Part shown: one piece after another, positions 1 through 7,838 of the stretch
Numbering within the stretch: position 1 is the first letter of the stretch
Layout of the letters: every line of letters begins with the position of its first letter
Origin: Pseudomonas corrugata
Lineage (GTDB): Bacteria; Pseudomonadota; Gammaproteobacteria; Pseudomonadales; Pseudomonadaceae
NCBI RefSeq assembly: GCF_001269905.1
Contig: NZ_LHVK01000010.1
Location: forward strand, 1 to 64,000
Direction: 5' to 3'
DNA length: 64,000 nt
Translations under genes and position numbers: made by a program
The notes under the pieces: model-generated
What the model saw: only the letters and a program-made list of their open reading frames with translations
Databases searched by the model: none
Told to the model about the DNA's origin: nothing

Positions 1-76
1 CTCGCGAAGGCGGTGTGTCAGATGACATGACTATCAACTGACACACCGCCTTCGCGAGCAAGCCCGCTCCCACAAG
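1..76. repeat. REPIN (paired REP), left end cut by window
   Basis: Two inverted arms of about 21 bases (starting CTCGCGAAGGCGG and ending CCGCCTTCGCGAG) face each other, and the right arm continues into the typical REP tail GCAAGCCCGCTCCCACA. The matching left tail would lie before base 1. The same unit recurs near 10075, 53222 and 54602. It lies just downstream of the fliK stop codon, where its hairpin could also protect or end the transcript. Confidence 0.8.
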
Positions 77-93
77 GGGTTACCGCACCCGGG

Positions 94-1458
94 TCAGGCG
101 TAGTAATCGACCGCGCTGGTACCGATGACGCTGGTGGTAGCGGTCGCCACCTCAGCAACACTGACCGGCAGATGCTCATCTGTCGAATCCACTCGCCCAC
201 CGGATGACGATATGCGTCCGGTCTGGGCCTGCTGCTGCGCCTGCTGGTCCGGGTTCTGTGAGCCACGGGACTGATCGGACACGTTGACGTCGACCTGGCC
301 CATGCCTTGCTGGGCGAAACTGTCCCGCAGGCGATGCAGTTGACCCTCAAGGGCTTCGCGAACACCGGAGTGGGCACTCATGAAGGTCACCTGGGTCTGT
401 TGATCCGGCGCCATGTTCACGCGAATGTCCAGACGACCGAGTTCAGCAGGCTGCAACTGGATGTCGGCGGCCTTGAGATTGGCGCTCGACAAATACATCA
501 CCCGGTTGACCACTTCTTCGGTCCAGCCACTCTGATTCATGGCAATGGGTTGGTTGACCGGCACCGCATTGGCGGTTTTGGGCGTAGCGGCCTGGGTCAG
601 GGCGGCCAGGCGGTTGGCAAAATCATCCACGCGGGTGTCACTGGAAGCCGCGCCCAGATCCTTGAGACCCTCGCCGATCAGGCCGCTGAAGGCTTTTTCC
701 CCACCTTGGCTGCCAGGACCGGTACTGTTCTGATCGGCCTGCACCGTGAGCATGCTTGCCATACCGGCGGCAAACGTCTGGGCCGACGTCGGCTCACCGT
801 CGAGCGCAGCCGGGGCGGTGTTTTTGGATTGGCTGGTAGCGGAGACGTGACCGCCCTGCTCCATCGCCAATCGCAACGCCGGCAAGGCATCGAGCGGATC
901 GGCCTCGGGGTCGAACTTCGGATCCTCCGGCGGCGCGGCCTGGACTACCGGGACCAGGGGAACGACCGGGGTCGCCACCGCAGCCGCGACCTGCGGCACA
1001 GTCGAAGCGTCTACCGCAGGCGTGGGTACCACGTCGGCTTGAACCACAGGCACAGCCGCGTCCGGCGGCAAAATCGGGTCGACAGCAGGATCGGCAGGGA
1101 CAGCGTCCGCCACCGGAGTCTCTGTGTCGCCGTCGGCGTCATTGTCTGTCGCGCTATCGGCCTTGACCGGCTTGTCGGCGGGCAAGGATTTGCCGCTATC
1201 GGCAACGGTCGGCTCCGGAGCGGCAGCCGTTTCATCGCTGGAGTCTTTTTTGACGCCGCCGTCGTGCGTCTTGTCGCGCACCGGCTTCATCGCAGGCTCA
1301 AAGGCCGACGAGGATTTGACGGGAGCTTGCTGGGCGAAGACCTGGGCGAAGCTGGAGGCTCTATTGCCGAGGTCCGGAGCCGCTGCCGGCGGATTGACGG
1401 CAGCCTGTGGCTTGGCCTGGGCAGTGGCCTGAAGCAGTGTATTGGGCGTAACGGGCAT
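94..1458 (-). CDS. fliK: Flagellar hook-length control protein FliK
   Basis: FliK is exported by the flagellar type III machine, measures hook length and switches export from rod/hook to filament substrates. The 454-residue product has the expected layout. A long low-complexity Ala/Pro/Val/Asp-rich region covers roughly residues 1-300. A compact C-terminal Flg_hook domain (about 310-420) follows, with the family signature LQPAELGRLDIRV and a later VREALEGQLHRLRDSF segment, then a Gln-rich tail. The ATG at 1458 follows a sigma-54 type element at 1509-1524, so it is probably its own transcription unit under FleQ. The downstream fli export genes are outside the window. Confidence 0.93.
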   Translation of the reverse strand: MPVTPNTLLQATAQAKPQAAVNPPAAAPDLGNRASSFAQVFAQQAPVKSSSAFEPAMKPVRDKTHDGGVKKDSSDETAAAPEPTVADSGKSLPADKPVKADSATDNDADGDTETPVADAVPADPAVDPILPPDAAVPVVQADVVPTPAVDASTVPQVAAAVATPVVPLVPVVQAAPPEDPKFDPEADPLDALPALRLAMEQGGHVSATSQSKNTAPAALDGEPTSAQTFAAGMASMLTVQADQNSTGPGSQGGEKAFSGLIGEGLKDLGAASSDTRVDDFANRLAALTQAATPKTANAVPVNQPIAMNQSGWTEEVVNRVMYLSSANLKAADIQLQPAELGRLDIRVNMAPDQQTQVTFMSAHSGVREALEGQLHRLRDSFAQQGMGQVDVNVSDQSRGSQNPDQQAQQQAQTGRISSSGGRVDSTDEHLPVSVAEVATATTSVIGTSAVDYYA

Positions 1459-1508
1459 AAAAAGGTCTCCGCTGCACTGAAATCATAGGTACAGTCGAGA
1501 CTGGACAA

Positions 1509-1524
1509 TGCAAGGGGCGGGCCA
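1509..1524 (-). promoter_or_regulatory. Sigma-54 promoter element upstream of fliK
   Basis: On the minus strand this reads TGGCCCGCCCCTTGCA, with the invariant GG and GC separated by exactly 10 bases and close to the consensus TGGCACG-N4-TTGCW. It lies about 50 bases upstream of the fliK start codon. RpoN/FleQ dependence is inferred. Confidence 0.7.
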
Positions 1525-1564
1525 ACGTTCGGACAGCGGCGATGTCCGGCAGATAATCAATCAC

Positions 1565-1909
1565 TCAGCAGTGAAAGCTTTCGCGCTCTTCCCTGCAAAG
1601 ATTTCGCACGTGGGCAAATTCGCTATCGATTTCGCTGACCAGCTTCTCGATGCCGCCCAAGGACGGTTGTTTGGCTCGCTGCTCCAGTTCGCCGCACAGT
1701 TCGGCCAAGCGGATGGCGCCCATGTTGCTGCTGCTGCCCTTGAAGCTATGGGCGGTGGCGCTCAGCCTTTCGGCGTCGCGGGCTTCATGCAACACGCGCA
1801 GGCGTGCCTCGGAGTCGTTGAGGAACGTATCCAGCAGCTCCAGATACCCATCCTCCATGACTTCCTTCAACGTGCTGAGCACGTCGCGGTCCAGATGAAT
1901 CTCGTTCAC
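1565..1909 (-). CDS. hptB: Histidine phosphotransfer protein HptB
   Basis: This is a 114-residue Hpt-domain protein that relays phosphate from hybrid sensor kinases to HsbR, which in P. aeruginosa controls swarming versus biofilm. The Hpt signature ATAHSFKGSSSN places the phospho-accepting histidine at about residue 54. I place the start at the GTG at 1909 (VNEIHLDRDV): it has a good GGGAG ribosome site and clears the hsbR stop at 1941. A longer frame from 1987 would overlap hsbR. The gene is last in the order hsbA-hsbR-hptB, matching the P. aeruginosa PA3347-PA3345 arrangement. Confidence 0.85.
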   Translation of the reverse strand: MNEIHLDRDVLSTLKEVMEDGYLELLDTFLNDSEARLRVLHEARDAERLSATAHSFKGSSSNMGAIRLAELCGELEQRAKQPSLGGIEKLVSEIDSEFAHVRNLCREERESFHC

Positions 1910-1940
1910 TTGTTCGCTCCCTGACCAACAGTGACGCGGA

Positions 1941-3647
1941 TTATGCCAGAGCCTCCCAGAAAAACTCCACGCGGACACTACGACCATCGTCTGACCAACA
2001 GGCCCGATGGCTCAACTGACGCACCAGGCTTACACCACGTCCCGACAACCGATCACTGTCCAACGGCCGGGCCAACACGCGGGCAACATCGAAGCCCTCA
2101 CCGCTGTCTTCAACCTCAATCACCAGTCGACCACCGTCGCCGTGGGGCGTGACATGCAAGTGTATCCGGATGTGACCGGCATCCAGCTCATCCAGACGGG
2201 TGCTGCGCTCCATGTAATAGCGCGCAAAGCCCGATGCATCGCGCTTGATGCTCGAATCGAGCCCCAGCACCCCATGCTCCAGGGCATTGGAATAAAGCTC
2301 CGCAAGAACGCTGTAAAGCGCGCCACTTTGAGCCCTCAGTCCATGCACCTCAAGCAGCAATTGCAGCAAATACGGCATCGGGTTAAAGCGCTTGAGGGTC
2401 TCGGCCCGAAACTCGAAACTCACTGACCAGTCCAGCGGACTGGACTGGCCGCTATCGGAGTAGACCGGTGGCGGCGGATTGAGTTGCGTCGGCGCGACCA
2501 TCCGCACTTCAACCATGCTGAAATCATCGCGGGCTTCGCCGCGAAAGTCCCGCAGGGCCTGCTGGATATCTTCGAAAAGACAATCGGGCTCACGGTTGGC
2601 GGCAAATACCTGCTGCAAGCGTTCCACACCGAACAACTGGTCATCGTCATCGCTGGTGTCGATCACGCCGTCGGACAGCAGGAAGACCCGATCGCCCACC
2701 GCCATGGGATGCACTTCGGTCCGATCATCGAATAGCTGAGGCGTAAGCACCCCCAATGGCAAGTGCCGCGCCGGCAGTGGCGTGCGCACCCCAGTGAGAC
2801 CGTCATGCAAGTACCCGTCGGGCATGCCGCCATTCCAGATTTCCACCGTGCAGCGCTGGAAGCCCAGGCAGAGCAGCGTCGCACAACAGAACATGTCCAC
2901 CGGAAGGATTCGTTTGAGCTTGGCGTTCATTTCCCGCAGGATCTGCGCCAAGCCATAACCTTTGGCGGTCATTCCGTAGAACACTTCCGCCAGCGGCATC
3001 GCACCGACCGCCGCCGGCAGGCCGTGTCCGGTGAAATCCCCCAGCAGGACATGCATGTCGCCGGCCGGGTTGAACGCAGCCAGCAGCAGGTCGCCGTTGA
3101 ACAGGGCATAGGGCGATTGCAGGTAGCGGATATTCGGCGCGCTCAGACAGCCGGAATGGGCGATCTTGTCGAACACCGCCTTGGCGACCCGCTGCTCGTT
3201 GAGCAGGTAGTTGTGGTGCAAGGCGATCTGGTCGCGCTGCTCCACGACCGTGGCCTGCAACCGGCGCAAACGGTCCATGGCCTTGATCTTGGCGGCCAGG
3301 ATCACATGGTTGTAGGGCTTGGCCAGGAAATCGTCACCGCCAGCCTCCAGGCAACGGGCCAGGCCTTCGCTTTCGGTCAATGACGTGAGGAAGATGATCG
3401 GCACCAACTGGTCACCGGCCAATTGCTTGATCTTCTGAGCAGCCTCGAATCCATCCATGACCGGCATCATTGCATCCATCAGCACCAGGTGCGGACGTTG
3501 CTCCGTGTAGATTTCGACCGCTTCGGCGCCATCGGCTGCGGTGATCACGTGATGCCCCTGGCGGCGAACAATGGTCGACAGCAGCAGTCGGTCAGCGGCA
3601 CTGTCTTCGGCAATCAGGACCGTCAGCGACTCCAGATCGGACAACAT
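1941..3647 (-). CDS. hsbR: Response regulator with PP2C/SpoIIE phosphatase and HATPase domain, HsbR
   Basis: The 568 residues show three parts. A receiver domain (about 8-125) has the acidic pair ED at 14-15 and the phosphorylatable Asp58 in LVLMDAMMPVMDGF. A SpoIIE-type PP2C phosphatase domain spans about 165-375, with GDFTGHGLPAAVGAMP and LLSDGVIDTSD motifs. A C-terminal GHKL/HATPase_c anti-sigma-factor-kinase-like domain (about 420-568) has ELYSNALEHGVLG and a DSGEGFD motif. In P. aeruginosa HsbR, phosphorylated through HptB, switches between kinase and phosphatase on HsbA. Its gene starts 9 bases after hsbA, so translation is likely coupled. Confidence 0.88.
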   Translation of the reverse strand: MLSDLESLTVLIAEDSAADRLLLSTIVRRQGHHVITAADGAEAVEIYTEQRPHLVLMDAMMPVMDGFEAAQKIKQLAGDQLVPIIFLTSLTESEGLARCLEAGGDDFLAKPYNHVILAAKIKAMDRLRRLQATVVEQRDQIALHHNYLLNEQRVAKAVFDKIAHSGCLSAPNIRYLQSPYALFNGDLLLAAFNPAGDMHVLLGDFTGHGLPAAVGAMPLAEVFYGMTAKGYGLAQILREMNAKLKRILPVDMFCCATLLCLGFQRCTVEIWNGGMPDGYLHDGLTGVRTPLPARHLPLGVLTPQLFDDRTEVHPMAVGDRVFLLSDGVIDTSDDDDQLFGVERLQQVFAANREPDCLFEDIQQALRDFRGEARDDFSMVEVRMVAPTQLNPPPPVYSDSGQSSPLDWSVSFEFRAETLKRFNPMPYLLQLLLEVHGLRAQSGALYSVLAELYSNALEHGVLGLDSSIKRDASGFARYYMERSTRLDELDAGHIRIHLHVTPHGDGGRLVIEVEDSGEGFDVARVLARPLDSDRLSGRGVSLVRQLSHRACWSDDGRSVRVEFFWEALA

Positions 3648-3656
3648 GGCTGTCGA

Positions 3657-4073
3657 TCAGGCTTTACCCGGATGGGATTTTCCCGGGTGGAATTCGTCGT
3701 GATGATGTTTGTCCTGATGGGCTGGCGCTGCCTGCGACTTGTCCTTCTCCGACTTGTCGTCTTGCGGGCCGTCGATATCGAACAGTTTGTCGAAATTGGA
3801 AATCGCGAGAATCTTGCGCACATCCGCGCCGCAGTTGGTGACATTCACGTCGGCATCTTCACCACCGGCATGATCACGGAGCAAGAGCAGCATCCCCAGC
3901 GCAGAGCTGTCGAGGTAGGTTGTATCCTTCAGGTCCACGACGTAGGTTTCAGGCTTGCGGTTGAGCTTTTCATAGGACTCGCGAAATTCCTGATGCCGGC
4001 CAAAATCGAATCGACCCTTGATCGAAATCGTCAGCTTCTTCCCATCATCGGATACTTCGGTAACGACTGACAT
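3657..4073 (-). CDS. hsbA: STAS-domain anti-sigma factor antagonist HsbA
   Basis: This is a 138-residue STAS protein. The core (about 1-100) carries VVDLKDTTYLDSSALGMLLL, with the regulatory serine at about 56/57. In P. aeruginosa the unphosphorylated form binds the anti-sigma factor FlgM, linking HptB/HsbR to flagellar and biofilm output. The ATG at 4073 is chosen over a longer frame to 4262 because it has an AGGGAAG site and is where STAS homology begins; the longer frame would run into fliJ. The last 25-30 residues form a charged, His-rich tail (DKHHHDEFHPGKSHPGKA) outside the STAS fold. Confidence 0.87.
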   Translation of the reverse strand: MSVVTEVSDDGKKLTISIKGRFDFGRHQEFRESYEKLNRKPETYVVDLKDTTYLDSSALGMLLLLRDHAGGEDADVNVTNCGADVRKILAISNFDKLFDIDGPQDDKSEKDKSQAAPAHQDKHHHDEFHPGKSHPGKA

Positions 4074-4176
4074 AGTTGGCTTCCCTGTCATGGACATACG
4101 TGTACAAGGTTTAGCATCTGGTAAAGGACTGAGCAAGGTTTTGGATAACCCAACCGACAAAATCCCGACTTCACGT

Positions 4177-4626
4177 TCAAAACGAATCCTGGCGCGGCAG
4201 GCGCTGGGATAACTCATCCAGCAGTTTTTGCTCGCGCTTGTCTTCCAGCTGCCTCGCTTCATCGATATAGCGCTGCACCAGTTTGCGCAGCCCCTCTACC
4301 CGGGCAAAAGCTTCTTGCCAGCTCTGACGCGCCTTATCCAGGTTGTTCTGGTGCCAGACCAGGCTTTGGCGCTGCTGGTCAATGGCGGTACCCAATTGTG
4401 CAAGGAAGCCCTGGTACCCCAACAGCCACTGGCCGGAAACGCCATGACTGCCACGAGCGATCCATTGCTCCTGATATTCGAGACGGAAGTTCTCGAGGTC
4501 CGCCAGCTTGCTTTCGGCGACCGCCACCTGCCCCTGGAAATAAGCCAGTCGCTGAACAGCGGTTTTCTCGGCCTTTTCGGCCATGTCCACCACTGGCGCA
4601 AGGCGCGCCGCACGACTCGTGGCCAT
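4177..4626 (-). CDS. fliJ: Flagellar export chaperone/stalk protein FliJ
   Basis: The 149-residue product is almost entirely alpha-helical coiled coil, as expected for FliJ, the stalk that sits in the FliI ATPase ring and couples it to the export gate. Length and composition (Gln, Glu, Leu and Lys/Arg rich, few Gly/Pro) match the family. It begins 6 bases after the fliI stop codon and is the last gene of fliEFGHIJ. About 100 bases separate it from hsbA, which lies downstream in the same direction. Confidence 0.92.
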   Translation of the reverse strand: MATSRAARLAPVVDMAEKAEKTAVQRLAYFQGQVAVAESKLADLENFRLEYQEQWIARGSHGVSGQWLLGYQGFLAQLGTAIDQQRQSLVWHQNNLDKARQSWQEAFARVEGLRKLVQRYIDEARQLEDKREQKLLDELSQRLPRQDSF

Positions 4627-4632
4627 GGCCGA

Positions 4633-5991
4633 TTACCCGCCGGCGACCGGAGCGAAGATGGTTTGCAGGTGCGCTTCGCTGGCGCCCATGCCGATATTGT
4701 CATTCAGGCTCTGGCGAAGATAAACGGCCATCGCCGGATAGAGATTGATCGCGGTATCGGTTTCACGGTCGCCGCCGGGCACATAGGCGCCGACACTGAT
4801 CAGGTCGCGGCTTTGCTGGTAACGCGACCAATATTGCTTGAACTGCTGGGCACGTTTCATGTGCTCGGCACTGATGACCGATGGCATGACCCGGCTGATG
4901 GACGCTTCGATGTCGATGGCCGGGTAATGACCTTCTTCGGCCAGCCGCCGCGATAGCACGATATGACCATCGAGCACGCCCCGCGCCGAGTCGGCGATGG
5001 GGTCTTGCTGATCGTCGCCTTCGGACAGGACGGTGTAGAACGCCGTGATCGAACCGCCACCCTTCTCGGCGTTGCCGGCGCGCTCCACCAGCTTCGGCAG
5101 CTTGGCGAACACGGAAGGCGGATAACCCTTGGTCGCTGGCGGCTCACCGATGGCCAGAGCGATCTCCCGCTGGGCCTGGGCAAAACGGGTCAGCGAATCC
5201 ATCAGCAACAGGACATTCTTGCCCTTGTCGCGAAAATATTCGGCAATGCGCGTGCAGTACATGGCGGCCCGCAGGCGCATCAAGGGCGCGTCATCTGCCG
5301 GCGATGCCACTACGACAGAACGCTTGAGGCCTTCTTCACCGAGGATGTGTTCGATGAATTCCTTCACCTCACGACCCCGTTCGCCAATCAACCCCACTAC
5401 GATGATGTCGGCCTCGGTAAAGCGGGTCATCATGCCCAACAGGACACTTTTACCCACCCCAGTACCGGCGAACAGGCCCAGACGCTGGCCTCGCCCGACC
5501 GTCAACAAACCGTTGATGCAACGAATGCCCACATCCAGCGGTACGCTGATGGGGTCGCGCTTGAGGGGGTTGATGGTCGGGCCATCCATCGGCACCCAGT
5601 CTTCGGCCTTCATCCCGCCCTTGCCGTCCAGGGCCCGACCGGCCCCGTCCAGCACCCGTCCGAGCATGCTCATGCCCATGGGCAAGCGACCGGTATCGGC
5701 CAGGGGAACCACCCGCGCGCCAGGGGCAATCCCGGCCACACTGCCCACCGGCATCAGGAATACCTTGCTGCCGGAGAAGCCCATGACCTCAGCCTCGACC
5801 TGCACCGGATGGTAACTGTCGTCGTTGATCACCAGGCAGCGACTGCCCATGGCGGCACGCAGGCCCTCGGCTTCGAGGGTCAGGCCGACCATGCGTAACA
5901 GGCGTCCTTCGAGAATCGGCTGGCCGGCCAGCTCGGTGGCCTCGGCGTAGCCGCCCAGACGCTTGCCGAAGCTGGTGCGCTCAAGACGCAT
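4633..5991 (-). CDS. fliI: Flagellum-specific ATP synthase FliI
   Basis: FliI is the hexameric ATPase of the flagellar type III export apparatus. The Walker A motif is GLFAGTGVGKSVLLG, the Walker B-like strand is NVLLLMDSLTRFAQAQREI, and the F1-beta-like signature region PPSVFAKLPKLVERAG is present. I choose the ATG at 5991 (MRLERTSFGKRL), giving 452 residues as in other pseudomonads, rather than in-frame ATGs at 6000 or 6015. It overlaps the end of fliH by 11 bases, consistent with coupled translation. Confidence 0.95.
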   Translation of the reverse strand: MRLERTSFGKRLGGYAEATELAGQPILEGRLLRMVGLTLEAEGLRAAMGSRCLVINDDSYHPVQVEAEVMGFSGSKVFLMPVGSVAGIAPGARVVPLADTGRLPMGMSMLGRVLDGAGRALDGKGGMKAEDWVPMDGPTINPLKRDPISVPLDVGIRCINGLLTVGRGQRLGLFAGTGVGKSVLLGMMTRFTEADIIVVGLIGERGREVKEFIEHILGEEGLKRSVVVASPADDAPLMRLRAAMYCTRIAEYFRDKGKNVLLLMDSLTRFAQAQREIALAIGEPPATKGYPPSVFAKLPKLVERAGNAEKGGGSITAFYTVLSEGDDQQDPIADSARGVLDGHIVLSRRLAEEGHYPAIDIEASISRVMPSVISAEHMKRAQQFKQYWSRYQQSRDLISVGAYVPGGDRETDTAINLYPAMAVYLRQSLNDNIGMGASEAHLQTIFAPVAGG

Positions 5992-6811
5992 CGCGGCCAT
6001 CCGGCTCAGCAGCAATCAACTCGGCACCGTCAGGGTCGACGGGAAAAACGACCGGGGGTTCGTCGGGCAATTCCAGACTCAGATCGGCGGCGGCCGGATG
6101 CAGGGCCTGCTCGTGCAACTGGTCGAACAGCTTGGCCATGATCTGGCTGATGCGGGTTTCGATGGTCGCATCGATGCGGCTGTGTTCGGTTTCCACCCGG
6201 CAACCGCCCGGCAACAGGGTTTCATCCTCGACGATGCGCCAGGTTTCCTCATGACGCTCGCGCAGGGCTTTGACCAGCTCGAAATCCTGGGGATTGATGT
6301 ACAGCCGGACGTTGCCAACGCCCAACGGCAAAAGCTTGAGGGCCTCGCGCATGACGTGTTCGATCTGGCTCGAATCGATGGCCAGTTCACGCTGAATGAC
6401 CTGCCTGGCAATGTGTTGCACCAACCCCACCAGGGATTTTTCAATCTGGGTGTCCTGCTCGGCGATAGGATCGAACAGGTTGAGCATCAGCGATTCCAAT
6501 GCCCGCAGCTTGGCCGTCAGCGCCACGTCAGCTTCCTGGCGGACTTTGAGCGAGGTGCTGTGGAAGCCTTCCTTTTCACCGATGGCAAAGCCTTCGTTGT
6601 AGGCCTCCTGGCGAATGCTCTCGACCTCCTCGAGCGTCAGCGGCTGGACTTCCTCCAGCGGCACCTCTTCCATCTCCGGCAGTTCTTCCACCGGCTCCGG
6701 TTCAGGCTCGGGTACATGGGGATCGAAGCTGGGCAGCGACCAGACGTCGAAACCACCGACATCCCGGGCGCGGATCAGGTCGCTGGATGAATCATCACTC
6801 TTGGCAGACAT
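5981..6811 (-). CDS. fliH: Flagellar assembly protein FliH
   Basis: FliH is the cytoplasmic regulator that binds and restrains FliI and links it to the C-ring, resembling stator subunits of F/V ATPases. The 276-residue protein has an acidic Pro/Glu-rich N-terminal region (about 20-60, with PEPEPEPVEELPEMEEVP), a central coiled coil and a C-terminal FliH/V-ATPase E-subunit-like domain (about 125-250) with VQHIARQVIQREL. It starts 7 bases after fliG and overlaps fliI. Confidence 0.93.
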   Translation of the reverse strand: MSAKSDDSSSDLIRARDVGGFDVWSLPSFDPHVPEPEPEPVEELPEMEEVPLEEVQPLTLEEVESIRQEAYNEGFAIGEKEGFHSTSLKVRQEADVALTAKLRALESLMLNLFDPIAEQDTQIEKSLVGLVQHIARQVIQRELAIDSSQIEHVMREALKLLPLGVGNVRLYINPQDFELVKALRERHEETWRIVEDETLLPGGCRVETEHSRIDATIETRISQIMAKLFDQLHEQALHPAAADLSLELPDEPPVVFPVDPDGAELIAAEPDGRDAS

Positions 6812-6818
6812 AACGACC

Positions 6819-7838
6819 TTAGATCATCTCTTCGCCGCCCTTGCCACCGAGCACGATCTCTCCGGCTTCGGCCATGCGGCGGGCGATGGTGAGGATTTCC
6901 TTCTGCGCGGTTTCCACATCGCTGACGCGCACCGGGCCCTTGGCCTCGAGATCGTCGCGCAACAGTTCGGCCGCCCGTTTGGACATGTTCTTGAAGATCT
7001 TCTCCTTGACGCCTTCGTCCGATCCCTTGAGCGCCAGGACCAGCACGTCGGAGGACACTTCGCGCAACAGCGCCTGGATGCCACGATCATCGACATCGGC
7101 CAGGTTGTTGAACACAAACATGAGGTCTTCGATCTGACCGGACAGGTCTTCGTCGAACTCGCGGATCGAATCCATCAGTTGACCTTCGATCGAACTGTCG
7201 AGGAAGTTCATGATGTCTGCCGCACGCTTGATGCCACCCAGGGTGGTGCGCGAGGCATTGGAGTTGCCCGAGAACTGCTTCTCGAGAATCTGGTTCAATT
7301 CCTTCAGGGCCGCTGGCTGCACGGTATTGAGCGAAGACACCCGCAAGATGATGTCCAAGCGCACCTTGTGGTCGAAATTGCCCAGCACTTCACCGGCCTG
7401 GTCGGGGTCAAGGTAAGCCACCACGATCGCCTGGATCTGTGGGTGCTCGTAACGGATCACGTCGGCAACGGCGCGCGGTTCCATCCACTTGAGGCTGTCC
7501 AGGCCGCTGGTGTTGCCACCCAACAGGATACGGTCGATCAGGCCGTTGGCCTTGTCCTCGCCCAGGGCCTGGGTGAGCATCTTGCGCACGTAGTCGTCGG
7601 AACCCACGCCCAGGCTGGTCTGATCGCCAACGATGTCGACGAACTCGCTCATCACCTGTTCGACCTGTTCGCGGTGCACGTTCCCCATCTGGGCCATGGC
7701 CACGCCCACACGCTGGACCTCCTTGGGCCCCATGTGGCGCAGCACCTGGGCAGCGTCGGTCGATCCCAGGGACAGCAGCAGAATCGCGGCTTTGTCGACC
7801 CGGGACAATTTGGCAACAGCGGCTCGATTATCACTCAT
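6819..7838 (-). CDS. fliG: Flagellar motor switch protein FliG
   Basis: FliG is the C-ring subunit that contacts the stator MotA and generates torque. The 339-residue length is standard. N-terminal, middle (EHPQ motif in IRYEHPQIQA, about residue 130) and C-terminal domains are recognisable. The C-terminal domain carries the charged torque helix region (DDRGIQALLREV). The start overlaps the fliF stop by 8 bases, keeping the two partner proteins in tight translational coupling. Confidence 0.96.
   Translation of the reverse strand: MSDNRAAVAKLSRVDKAAILLLSLGSTDAAQVLRHMGPKEVQRVGVAMAQMGNVHREQVEQVMSEFVDIVGDQTSLGVGSDDYVRKMLTQALGEDKANGLIDRILLGGNTSGLDSLKWMEPRAVADVIRYEHPQIQAIVVAYLDPDQAGEVLGNFDHKVRLDIILRVSSLNTVQPAALKELNQILEKQFSGNSNASRTTLGGIKRAADIMNFLDSSIEGQLMDSIREFDEDLSGQIEDLMFVFNNLADVDDRGIQALLREVSSDVLVLALKGSDEGVKEKIFKNMSKRAAELLRDDLEAKGPVRVSDVETAQKEILTIARRMAEAGEIVLGGKGGEEMI

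Noticed and set aside
307..1488. Open frame of 393 codons on the plus strand opposite fliK
   Set aside because: Arg/Gly/His-rich composition typical of antisense reading of an Ala/Pro/Asp-rich gene.
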